Below, one piece after another: positions 16,519 through 24,475 of a stretch of DNA of 38,460 nt. A program made the translations under genes and the position numbers. The stretch comes from Thermoflexus sp. (lineage in GTDB: Bacteria; Chloroflexota; Anaerolineae; Thermoflexales; Thermoflexaceae): positions 1-38,460 of the forward strand of contig JAGHYO010000001.1 in the NCBI GenBank assembly GCA_017743605.1, written 5' to 3'. Under the pieces are notes generated by a model. That model had not been told where the DNA came from. It ran no database searches and saw only the letters and a list, made by a program, of their open reading frames with translations. Position 1 is the stretch's first letter. Each line of letters begins with the position of its first letter.

Positions 16519-17517
16519 TTATCCGACCAGTGCGAGCACCGCCGCCGTCCCCATCACGTTCGCCAGCGCCAGGGGCAGCAGGACCTTCCACCCCAGCCCC
16601 ATCAGCTGGTCATAGCGGATCCGCGGCAGCGTGGCCCGCATCCAGATCAGCAGGAAAAGCAGCAAAACGACCTTGAGGGTGAAGTAGATCACCCCTAGGG
16701 CCGGGTAGAGATCCACGAAAGGCCCCAGGTAGCCCCCCAAGAAGAAGGTCACCATCAGGACACTGAATCCGATCATCTTGACGTATTCAGACATGAAGAA
16801 GAGGGCGAACTTCATGCTACTGTATTCCGTCAGATAGCCGGCCGTCAGCTCCTGCTCCGCCTCCGCTAAATCGAAAGGAGCCCGCTTGATCTCCGCCAGG
16901 CCGGTGAGAAAGAAGATGAGCGCTGCCAGGGGTTGATAGAAGATCAGCCATCCCCCGCGCTGGAACTCCACGATCTTGCTGACCTGCAGCGTGCCCGCGG
17001 TCAGCACCACACTGATGATGGCCAGCCCTAAGGCCAGCTCGTAGCTGATCATCTGGGCCGACGCCCGGATGCCCCCCAGCAGCGCGTATTTGTTGTTCGA
17101 GGCCCAGCCCGCCAGGGTGACCCCGTAGACGCTGATGGAGGTGATGGCCACGATGTAAAGCACTCCCACGTTCACATCCGTCAGCTGCAGCTGGGTCCGA
17201 TAGCCAAACAGCGTCAGCTCCGGCCCAAAGGGGATCACGGCGAAGATCAAGATGGCGGGGACCAGGGTGATCAGAGGGGCCAGGACGAACAGGACCCGAT
17301 CGGCATAAGCCGGGACGAAATCCTCCTTGAAGAGCAGCTTGACGGCGTCCGCCAAAGGCTGGAGCAGCCCATAAGGCCCCGCCCGGTTGGGCCCGATGCG
17401 AGCCTGGAAATCCGCTATCAGCTTGCGCTCGGCCAGGGTGAGATAGGCGAAGCCAGTGAGCAGCACCACGAAGAGCACTACGCTCTTGATGGCCGCCTCA
17501 AGCAGAAACGGCGCCAT
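16519..17517 (-). CDS. nuoH: NADH-quinone oxidoreductase subunit H
   Basis: This is a 332-residue membrane subunit that forms the heel of complex I and part of the quinone chamber. Typical blocks are 'TLAERKLIADFQARIGPNRAGPYGLLQPLADAVKLLFKED', 'ITSISVYGVTLAGWASNNKYALLGGIRASAQMISYEL' and 'AEIKRAPFDLAEAEQELTAGYLTEYSSMKFALFF'. Eight hydrophobic helices fit the family. The start overlaps the end of nuoG by 20 bases. Confidence 0.97.
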   Translation of the reverse strand: MAPFLLEAAIKSVVLFVVLLTGFAYLTLAERKLIADFQARIGPNRAGPYGLLQPLADAVKLLFKEDFVPAYADRVLFVLAPLITLVPAILIFAVIPFGPELTLFGYRTQLQLTDVNVGVLYIVAITSISVYGVTLAGWASNNKYALLGGIRASAQMISYELALGLAIISVVLTAGTLQVSKIVEFQRGGWLIFYQPLAALIFFLTGLAEIKRAPFDLAEAEQELTAGYLTEYSSMKFALFFMSEYVKMIGFSVLMVTFFLGGYLGPFVDLYPALGVIYFTLKVVLLLFLLIWMRATLPRIRYDQLMGLGWKVLLPLALANVMGTAAVLALVG

Positions 17518-20086
17518 CTCCTACCTCCATCGGCAACGCCACCGGAAGCCCCTCTAAGACGCCCGTCCGCCCCACTCGGGAGGTCGGGACCAGGATCACC
17601 CCGGCCGGAACCGTGGTATCTGGCTCCACCCGGAGCGGGACGCTACCCCCGTTCACCGGCAGGCGGACCAGTTGTCCGTCCCGCAGGCCCAGCCGCCCTG
17701 CCGTCTCCGGATGCATCCGCGCTGTCCGGGGGACCACCCGGTTCCGCAGATGTGGCGTGCGCGCGATCAGCGTCCCCTCGTCGTAAAGCCGGCGGACCGG
17801 CACCACGAGCACAGCATCTTCGGAGGGAACGGTAGGGGTCTTCCAGGCCAGCGGCCAGCAGGCCTGAGGGGACTCTGCCTCGGCCGGCCAGACCCGGCCC
17901 AGCCCCTCTGTGTTCGGACGCGCCGTCCCGCCAAAGTAAAGATCCCGCGAGGTGCCCACCGGGGGCCACTGGGGCCGGGTCCATGCCAGGGCCCTGTAAT
18001 CCATCCCGGCATAGCGGGGGACGGTGCGGGCGATTTCATCCATCACGGCCTCTGGGGTGAGGTAAAGCCAGCCTGCGCCCAGCCGGCGGGCCAGGGCGGT
18101 GAAGATCTCCCAGTCCGCCCGGGCCTCCCCCTGCGCCGGGACGGCCTTGTAGAACCGCTGCACCCGACGCTCCGCGCTGGTGAAGGTGCCGTCTCGCTCG
18201 GCCCAGGATTGCGCTGGGAGCACTACATCGGCAAGGCGGGCCGTCTCGGTGAGGAAGAGATCTTGCACGACCAGGAAGCCCGCGCGCGGCATCGGCCGGC
18301 CATCCCCCAGGGGATCCGCGCCGACCACGTAAAGAAAGGGCACCTCCTTCGGGAGAGGACGTGCGCCGATGAAGTCGAGGGCCCCCTGGGTGTTGCCGTG
18401 GGGCCAGAGGGGCAACAGGCCGTTCTGGGCCCGGCCCACATGCCTGGTCAACGCCAGCAGATCGGCTGCCAGCCCGATGAAGGCCTCCTCGTCGAGAACC
18501 CCCTCCCGCCCGAATAGGAACACCACGTCCTGCGCTTCTGCCACCGCCCGGGCAAAGGCCTGTAGGGCCTCCTGCGGGACGCCGCTCCGTCGGCACACGG
18601 CGTCCAGCGGGTATCCGGTCACCGCCTCCCGCAGGGCCTCCATCTCCTCCAGGCGAGACCGCGCCTCAGGGGCGATGCGGTTCTCCTCGAAGAGCACCCG
18701 AAGCGCCCCGACGAGGATCAGCGCCTCGGTCCCATATCGATAGCGAAGGATGGGATCCGCGTAGCGCTCGGCCTTCTGAGGGCGGCCGCCGACCACGATC
18801 AGGCGGGCCCCGCGGCGCACCGCTCCCCGGATCCGCAGGAACCAAACCGGAGCTTCTTCCTCCAGGTCTCCCGCCATCACCACGATCAGGCTCCCGGGGC
18901 CCATCCGCCCGAAGTCCGTGCCCACCCCTGCGCCGTAGCGGGCCACCCACTCCCCGCCAGCGATCGGCGGATCCATCGTGATCCAGGAGGAACCTAGCAC
19001 CTCCGCGAACAGCCGGCGGAACAGGTAGAGATCCTCGTTGGGCAGGCGATCTCCGATGATCCCGGCTGCCTGGGCCCCCGCCTGCCGTATGGCGTCCGCC
19101 ACGCGCGCCAGGGCCTCCTCCCAAGAGGCGGGGACCAGCTCGCCGTTCCGCCGCACCAGGGGCTGGCGGAGGCGGTCCTCCGCAGTGGCGAAGTGATGGA
19201 CAAATCGGCCCTTGTCGCAGATCCAGATCTCGTTGACCTCCTCATGTTGGCGCGGCATCACCCGCAAGATGTCCAAACCGCCCTTGCGGGCCGAGACCCG
19301 GACGCTCAAGGCGATGTTGCAGCCCACCGGGCAGTGCGGGCAAACGCTGGGGATGGACATCACCTCCCAGGGCCGGGCGCGGAACCGGAAATCGGTGGTG
19401 GTCAGCGCGCCGACCGGACAGATGTCCGTCGTGTTCCCTGAGAAATAGCTGGCGAAGGGAGGATCTGAGAACGTGATGATCTCCATCCCTCGTCCCCGAT
19501 CCGAGAACCCCAGCACTGGGTCGTCGGCGATCTCCTCCTGGAAGCGGATGCATCGACCGCACAGGATGCACCGTTCCCGGTCTAGGATGATCAGGTCGCC
19601 CAGGGGAACCCGCTTCTCCAGATGCATCTTGTCCGAGTAGTCAAAGCGGGACTCCGCGGGGCCGTAGCGCACCGTGAGGTTCTGGAGGGGACACTCCCCG
19701 CCCTTGTCGCAAATCGGGCAATCCAAGGGGTGGCTGGTGAGCAAGAACTCCAGGACTGCCCGCTGGGCCTCCTGAACCTGGGGGGTGTTTGTCCGCACCA
19801 CCATTCCTTCGGTGACGCGGGTGGTGCAGGCGGTCTGGAGCCGAGGCATCCACCGCACCACTGGCCGTCCCTCCTCGTCCCGGACGGGTTGGCAGGTGTT
19901 CGGGTCTATCTGGATCGTCCCGATCTCCACCATGCACATCCGGCACATCCCGGCCGGCTCCAGCTTGGGGTGATAGCAGAACACCGGGATGTCGATCCCG
20001 GCCCGCTTGGCCGCGTCCACCACCAGGGTGCCGGTCGGCACCTCGACCGGTTGATCATCGATCACGATCCGCACCGTTCCGGACAT
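17498..20086 (-). CDS. nuoG: NADH-quinone oxidoreductase subunit G
   Basis: This is an 862-residue large iron-sulfur subunit of the NADH module. It has an N-terminal [2Fe-2S] domain ('FCYHPKLEPAGMCRMCMVEIG' with a further Cys in 'TACTT'), the His-Cys cluster motif 'HPLDCPICDKGGECPLQ', and the ferredoxin-like '[C]ILCGRCIRFQ' with its distal 'CPVGAL'. A molybdopterin-oxidoreductase-type fold follows, with 'CPHCPVGC' and a fourth Cys in 'ICDKGRF', i.e. the extra N7 cluster is present. The C-terminus ends with an aspartate-decarboxylase-like barrel ('MHPETAGRLGLRDGQLVRL'). It is separated from nuoF by about 1.1 kb holding two foreign genes. Confidence 0.97.
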   Translation of the reverse strand: MSGTVRIVIDDQPVEVPTGTLVVDAAKRAGIDIPVFCYHPKLEPAGMCRMCMVEIGTIQIDPNTCQPVRDEEGRPVVRWMPRLQTACTTRVTEGMVVRTNTPQVQEAQRAVLEFLLTSHPLDCPICDKGGECPLQNLTVRYGPAESRFDYSDKMHLEKRVPLGDLIILDRERCILCGRCIRFQEEIADDPVLGFSDRGRGMEIITFSDPPFASYFSGNTTDICPVGALTTTDFRFRARPWEVMSIPSVCPHCPVGCNIALSVRVSARKGGLDILRVMPRQHEEVNEIWICDKGRFVHHFATAEDRLRQPLVRRNGELVPASWEEALARVADAIRQAGAQAAGIIGDRLPNEDLYLFRRLFAEVLGSSWITMDPPIAGGEWVARYGAGVGTDFGRMGPGSLIVVMAGDLEEEAPVWFLRIRGAVRRGARLIVVGGRPQKAERYADPILRYRYGTEALILVGALRVLFEENRIAPEARSRLEEMEALREAVTGYPLDAVCRRSGVPQEALQAFARAVAEAQDVVFLFGREGVLDEEAFIGLAADLLALTRHVGRAQNGLLPLWPHGNTQGALDFIGARPLPKEVPFLYVVGADPLGDGRPMPRAGFLVVQDLFLTETARLADVVLPAQSWAERDGTFTSAERRVQRFYKAVPAQGEARADWEIFTALARRLGAGWLYLTPEAVMDEIARTVPRYAGMDYRALAWTRPQWPPVGTSRDLYFGGTARPNTEGLGRVWPAEAESPQACWPLAWKTPTVPSEDAVLVVPVRRLYDEGTLIARTPHLRNRVVPRTARMHPETAGRLGLRDGQLVRLPVNGGSVPLRVEPDTTVPAGVILVPTSRVGRTGVLEGLPVALPMEVGDGAVSA

Positions 20087-20139
20087 CCTTTATCCCTCAT
20101 CGGCGAGTTCGGAGCGAAGGGGCGCTGCGTCGTGATGTC

Positions 20140-20826
20140 CTATCGTTCCCCGCGTCCTCCAGGACCATTCGGCCTGGAGCGGCGCGCCAACGCCTCCGCC
20201 AGATCGGTGTAGAACCGTCGGAAGTCCTCCGGATCCAGAGGCTTAAGGAGAGGCGGAAGGGTCCGCATCCGTTTCAGTCGCTGATAAATGAAGCCCGCCA
20301 GATAGAACTCCCTCAGTCCCGGATCCTTCTGACGAGCCAGGGCCAACAGGTGATCGAAATCCAAATCTGTCTCCCTCAAAATGAAGTAGAGATCGATGAA
20401 ATCCCGCATCTCGCCGCGGCTCATCAGGGCCGTCACTTTGTTAGCCGCGATGTTTTCCAGGGAATCCACTCGTATTCCCTCCCGCTCCATGTGAGCGCCA
20501 AACCAGGGCCCGGGATCATATACCAGATCCACCTTGAGGGGTGGCTGATCTCCGGACTTGAAAAGGAAGGCGCGACAGAAAAAGGGTGAGCGGCGCTCGA
20601 GATCCACCGTCAACCCTTCCCGACGGGCGATGTCGCTCACCCCACGCTCCACATCGTGCATATCCTCCGGGTTCGGCGTGAAAAGATCCAAATCCTCGCT
20701 GATCCGATGAAACAGATAGAAGACAGCCAGCGCGGTCCCACCGGTCAGCACGAACCCGCGGGAGAGGGGCATGGCAAAGAACGCTTTAAGCACCCTCTCC
20801 TGAAGGGGCGTCAGAAGCGACCTCAT
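20140..20826 (-). CDS. AbiEii/AbiGii-type nucleotidyltransferase (toxin-like)
   Basis: This 228-residue protein has the AbiEii signature: 'TGGTALAVFYLFHRISEDLDLF' (residues 28-49, with Gly29-Gly30 and the metal-binding Asp45/Asp47), a third acidic strand 'LKVDLVYDP', and 'ENIAANKVTALMSRGEMRDFIDLYFIL', the conserved lysine/RD..D block. In AbiE systems this component is a nucleotidyltransferase toxin. The ATG at 20826 fits the conserved start; it lies inside the end of the preceding small gene (41-base overlap), so the two are probably translationally coupled. The pair sits between nuoF and nuoG on the same strand and is likely read from the complex I promoter. Activity as a toxin is inferred from family only. 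Confidence 0.85.
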   Translation of the reverse strand: MRSLLTPLQERVLKAFFAMPLSRGFVLTGGTALAVFYLFHRISEDLDLFTPNPEDMHDVERGVSDIARREGLTVDLERRSPFFCRAFLFKSGDQPPLKVDLVYDPGPWFGAHMEREGIRVDSLENIAANKVTALMSRGEMRDFIDLYFILRETDLDFDHLLALARQKDPGLREFYLAGFIYQRLKRMRTLPPLLKPLDPEDFRRFYTDLAEALARRSRPNGPGGRGER

Positions 20827-21073
20827 ATCCCCAGACACGAAGCCCCCATTCCCAGACTTCCCGGAGGTCCAGCGGCCAGATGTAACGGCGGACCACCGGC
20901 CAGTTCGCGGCGATCTCCGCGGGCGTGACATATCGCCAGATCTCCTCGAAGGGAGCCTCGGAGACGATCCGCCCGATGAGCTGGGCCTGCTCCTCCGGAT
21001 CCCCCTCGCGAAGGATTCGCCGGACATCCTCTTCGGTTAGGTCCCCGCTCCACGCGAAAGGCGCCCGAGGCAT
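20786..21073 (-). CDS. small partner protein of the AbiEii-type gene (possible antitoxin)
   Basis: This is a 95-residue soluble protein with 'TEEDVRRILREGDPEEQAQLIGRIVSEAPFEEIWRYVTPAEIAANWPVVRRY', a helical pattern I remember from small proteins encoded directly upstream of AbiEii-type nucleotidyltransferases. No DNA-binding motif is clear, and it is not the usual AbiEi winged-helix antitoxin. GGAGGGG lies four bases before the ATG. It overlaps the nucleotidyltransferase gene by 41 bases. An antitoxin role follows from position and coupling, not from a known fold. Confidence 0.7.
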   Translation of the reverse strand: MPRAPFAWSGDLTEEDVRRILREGDPEEQAQLIGRIVSEAPFEEIWRYVTPAEIAANWPVVRRYIWPLDLREVWEWGLRVWGYEVASDAPSGEGA

Positions 21074-21185
21074 TATCCCCTCCAGCCGTCACGCCCGATC
21101 GAAGCGATCGCCATCTACTGCCACGCCCCCTGTCCTTTCCCCACCATGCGTGGCATTCGTGTCCCCCTTCGTAGACAGCCCCCGC

Positions 21186-22475
21186 CTACGCAGGCGCCCC
21201 CACCGGTGTCTCGATGGCCCGCTGGAGGCAGGCCTCATATTCCTTTCGGAAGTGCTTGAGGCTGGAGAGGACCGGGCTGGTGGCGAAGTCCCCTAGCAGG
21301 CAGAGGGTCTTGCCGGCCATCTGGCGGGCGATGCCCTCCAGGAGCTCGACGTCCCTTGGCCGCCCGTGCCCGGCAGCAATTCGTTCGTAGACTCGCCGCA
21401 GCCAGTAGGTCCCCTCCCGGCATGGGGTGCACTTGCCACACGACTCATGCTGGAAGAAGCGGGTCATCTTGTGGGCCGCCCAGACGATGTCCACCGTGTT
21501 GTCCAGGACGATGATGGAAGCCGAGCCCAGTATGGAGCCCGCGGCCTGGACGGACTCGTAATCCAGGGGCGTGTCCAGGGCGGAGGCAGGCAGCATGGGG
21601 GCGGAGGCCCCTGAGGGGAGGATGGCCTTCACAGTGCGCCCTTCCTCCAAGAGGCCCTGCCCGTATTCCTCCCCGAAGATCAGATCCCGGAAGGTGATCT
21701 TGCCCAGCTCCGCCTCGTAGTTTCCCGGCCGGCGCACCCGCCCACTCAAGCAGAAGATCTTGGGGCCCGGGCTCTTTTGTGTCCCTATGGTTCGATACCA
21801 TGCCGCTCCATGGAGGACGATGGGCGGGACATTGGCCAGGGTCTCCACGTTGTTGACCACCGTCGGCTGGCCGTAGAGGCCGTGGGTGGCCGGGAAGGGG
21901 GGGCGCATGCGGGGGTGGCCGATCTTCCCCTCCAGGGACTCCAGGAGGGCGGTCTCCTCCCCGCAGATGTACGCCCCGGCCCCTAAGTGAACGAACATCT
22001 CCACCGAGTAGCCTGTGCCCAGGACGTTGCGGCCGATGAGGCCGGCGGCGTAGGCCTCGGCAATGGCCGCCTCCAGCCGGCGGGCCATCGCACGATACTC
22101 CCCTCGCACGTAGATGTAGACCCGCTCCGCCTGGATGGCGTAGGCGGCCAGGAGGGCCCCTTCGATCAGCTGATGGGGATTCCCCTCTATGATCTCCCGG
22201 TCCTTGAAGGTCCCGGGCTCGGACTCATCGGCGTTGACCACTACATATTTGGGGAAGACGTCTTTCGGCACGAAGGACCACTTGATCCCGGTCGGGAAAC
22301 CTGCTCCGCCTCGCCCCCGCAAGCCCGAGGCCTTCACTTCCTCGATGACCTGCTCTGGGGTCATGGCGGTGAGGGCCTTCCGCCAGGCCTCATAGCCCCC
22401 GTGCCCCATATACACTTCCAACCGGTGCAGATCCGGGATCTCCCGATGTCGCAGCAAGATATAGCGCCCCATCAC
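21186..22475 (-). CDS. nuoF: NADH-quinone oxidoreductase subunit F (NADH-binding)
   Basis: This is a 429-residue flavoprotein that binds NADH and FMN and starts electron transfer. Seen are the FMN/NADH loop 'GRGGAGFPTGIKW', 'NADESEPGTFKDRE', 'GAGAYICGEETALLESLEG' and the N3 cluster motif 'SCGKCTPCREGT' with a fourth Cys in 'TLCLLGDFA'. The ATG at 22475 overlaps the end of nuoE (ATGA type). Two non-complex-I genes follow it before nuoG. Confidence 0.98.
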   Translation of the reverse strand: MMGRYILLRHREIPDLHRLEVYMGHGGYEAWRKALTAMTPEQVIEEVKASGLRGRGGAGFPTGIKWSFVPKDVFPKYVVVNADESEPGTFKDREIIEGNPHQLIEGALLAAYAIQAERVYIYVRGEYRAMARRLEAAIAEAYAAGLIGRNVLGTGYSVEMFVHLGAGAYICGEETALLESLEGKIGHPRMRPPFPATHGLYGQPTVVNNVETLANVPPIVLHGAAWYRTIGTQKSPGPKIFCLSGRVRRPGNYEAELGKITFRDLIFGEEYGQGLLEEGRTVKAILPSGASAPMLPASALDTPLDYESVQAAGSILGSASIIVLDNTVDIVWAAHKMTRFFQHESCGKCTPCREGTYWLRRVYERIAAGHGRPRDVELLEGIARQMAGKTLCLLGDFATSPVLSSLKHFRKEYEACLQRAIETPVGAPA

Positions 22476-22957
22476 ATCTCACCTCGGGAGAGATTTTCAA
22501 TGATCCGGTCGAAGACTTCTGGCGTCACATTCTCCACGAACTCCAGGTCCACCTGCATCGCCGGTGCCCGATGGCACGCCCCGATGCACATCACCGTCTC
22601 CAGGGTGAACTGGCCATCTCGGGTGGTCTCGCCCGGTTGCACCCCCAAGCGGCGCGTCGCGTGGGCCACCAGGTCCTCTGCGCCCCGCAACGCACAAGGG
22701 AGATCATCGCAAATTTGGATCAGGTGGCGGCCGATCGGGTGATCATAAAAAAGCGTGTAGAAGCCTACCACCTCCCGGACCTCCGTGGGGCTGACCCCGG
22801 TGATCTCCGCCACCTCCCGAATGCTCTCCTCGGTGCAGTAGCCGTGTTCCCGTTGGGCCAGGTAGAGCAGCGGCAGCACTGCCGAGCGCTTGAACGGATA
22901 TTTCGCCAAAATTGCCTCGATCTCCTGCGCGTATTTCTCCCGAAGCATCTCTTCCAC
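22472..22957 (-). CDS. nuoE: NADH-quinone oxidoreductase subunit E ([2Fe-2S])
   Basis: This is a 161-residue thioredoxin-like subunit with cluster N1a. The four cysteines appear as 'CDDLPC' and 'CIGAC'. The N-terminal helices 'YPFKRSAVLPLLYLAQREHGYCTEESIREVAEITGVSPTEVREVVGFYTLF' are diagnostic. It overlaps nuoF by four bases and lies 63 bases after the V4R-domain gene. Confidence 0.97.
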   Translation of the reverse strand: MEEMLREKYAQEIEAILAKYPFKRSAVLPLLYLAQREHGYCTEESIREVAEITGVSPTEVREVVGFYTLFYDHPIGRHLIQICDDLPCALRGAEDLVAHATRRLGVQPGETTRDGQFTLETVMCIGACHRAPAMQVDLEFVENVTPEVFDRIIENLSRGEM

Positions 22958-23020
22958 CTTGATTCAAGGATGGGGAGATCCAGCTTACAGGGGCGCATCC
23001 ATGCGAGGACCTAGCCCTCC

Positions 23021-23629
23021 TCACCATTCAATCCGGTATCGGCAGGACGGCTCCCCGCAGGCGCGGCTTGATTCTTGCACCACTCGGATCGCTTCCACCG
23101 GCCGCTCCAGGACCCAGGCGGTGATGGCCTCCAGCGTGCCGGCAGGGAGATCGCAGCAAGGCTCCGCGCAGCTCAACCCCACGCAGTAAGGACATGAGGG
23201 GTTGTCCCAGTAAACCCAATCCCCTTCCCGCCATATCAGAGGGAAGGTGCCCGTCTCCATGCGGACTATCGCGGCGGCCCGTTGCATAGCGTTGTAAAAC
23301 TCGCTCCCGAGGCGCTTGCAGGACCCAGAGACCAGCCGGGCCAAGTTCGCCAACCAGCTGTAGCTCGGGAGGCCCTGCTGGAAAACCTCATGACCAATCC
23401 GGCGCGGCATCCACTTTCCATCCGGGCCGAAGCGCTCCCGGATCGCCTGGCAGAAGGCGGACATCTCCGCAAAGGTGATCCCGGGATCCGGGCTGGGGGG
23501 CGGCAACGCTTCCTCATACCGTGCCAGCCCGGCCTGGCGCAGCGCATCCCGCCAGGCCTCCGGCCCGATCACGGATCGGGCGGCGCCCAGGATCAGACGG
23601 GCGTAGCGATTGGTGAACTGTCCGCTCAT
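23021..23629 (-). CDS. V4R-like domain protein, cysteine-rich C-terminus
   Basis: This 202-residue protein resembles V4R (4-vinyl reductase) domain proteins: a helical N-terminal half ('NRYARLILGAARSVIG', 'LARYEEALPPP') and a C-terminal half with clustered cysteines 'CPYCVGLSCAEPCCDLPAGTLEAI' and 'ACGEPSCRYRIEW'. V4R domains are found in chlorophyll-related reductases and, more widely, as small-ligand sensor modules. No catalytic role can be assigned here. Its ATG overlaps the stop of the hydrolase gene by four bases, so the two are coupled. It lies inside the complex I operon between nuoD and nuoE. The cysteines might bind metal; that is inference. Confidence 0.6.
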   Translation of the reverse strand: MSGQFTNRYARLILGAARSVIGPEAWRDALRQAGLARYEEALPPPSPDPGITFAEMSAFCQAIRERFGPDGKWMPRRIGHEVFQQGLPSYSWLANLARLVSGSCKRLGSEFYNAMQRAAAIVRMETGTFPLIWREGDWVYWDNPSCPYCVGLSCAEPCCDLPAGTLEAITAWVLERPVEAIRVVQESSRACGEPSCRYRIEW

Positions 23630-24453
23630 CGGGCGCCCTCCCCCAGGGCCTGGGCCAGGAAGGACTCCAGCAGCGGCGTCACCACGTCCGGGCGCTCCAG
23701 GTTGGCGATATGCCCGGCCTCCGGGATGACCTCCAGGCGCGCCCCCGGGATCGCCCGGGCCATCCGCTCCGCCTCGTGAGGGGGGCGCGACACGTCGTCG
23801 GCTCCCACGATCACCAGGGTCGGCGCTCGGATCTCCCCTAGCCGCTCCAGCACTGAGGTCCGGTTGAAGATCCCGCGCCCGATGGCCAGGATCCCCGGCA
23901 GGCGCTCAAGCGGGATGGCCGTAAGGGCTGCCTTGAAACGGGCGATCTGCTCCGGATCCCGCTGGACCGTGACCGGCGAAAAGAAGAACGGCACCAGGGC
24001 CTCCAGGAGAGGCGGGGGGAGGGCCCCTGCCTGCTCCACGGCAGCCATCATGGCGAAATAGCGCTGCCGGGATTCCTCCGGCTCTGCCCCTGCATCGGTG
24101 TCCATCAGCACTAGGGCGGCGATGGCCTCCGGGTGGTTCAGCGCCAGGCGCATCCCCCACATCCCGCCTACCGAGAGGCCGACCACCGCGAACCGGGAAA
24201 GCCCCAGGGCTTGGGCGAAAGCCCAAATGTCCTCCGCCAGCTCGTCCACCGAGTAGGGCGAGTGTGGCGGAGGTTCTGAGCGGCCGTGGGCCCAGATCTC
24301 CGGCACCACACACCGGTAGGCCCGCGACAGGACCGCCACCTGGGGCTCCCACATCCGGGCATCCCACAAGTAGCTGTGCCCGAACAGCACCGGGAACCCT
24401 CTCCCGTGCTCCTCGTAGAACATCCGACGCCCTCGCAGGATCATCTCGGGCAT
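23626..24453 (-). CDS. alpha/beta-hydrolase fold protein
   Basis: This is a 275-residue alpha/beta hydrolase. The nucleophile elbow is 'GLSVGG' (Ser in 'VVGLSVGGMWG'), the acid lies in 'VIVGADDVSRPP' and the histidine in 'EAGHIANLERPD'. An oxyanion-type loop is near 'VLFGHSYLWDARMWEPQ'. There is no signal peptide, so it is probably cytoplasmic. The fold covers esterases, lactonases, C-C hydrolases and MenH-like enzymes; the substrate cannot be told from sequence. It lies 22 bases after nuoD and overlaps the V4R gene, so it is expected to be co-expressed with complex I. Confidence 0.85.
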   Translation of the reverse strand: MPEMILRGRRMFYEEHGRGFPVLFGHSYLWDARMWEPQVAVLSRAYRCVVPEIWAHGRSEPPPHSPYSVDELAEDIWAFAQALGLSRFAVVGLSVGGMWGMRLALNHPEAIAALVLMDTDAGAEPEESRQRYFAMMAAVEQAGALPPPLLEALVPFFFSPVTVQRDPEQIARFKAALTAIPLERLPGILAIGRGIFNRTSVLERLGEIRAPTLVIVGADDVSRPPHEAERMARAIPGARLEVIPEAGHIANLERPDVVTPLLESFLAQALGEGAR

Positions 24454-24475
24454 CCGCGCTCCCCCTTCGAACGCC

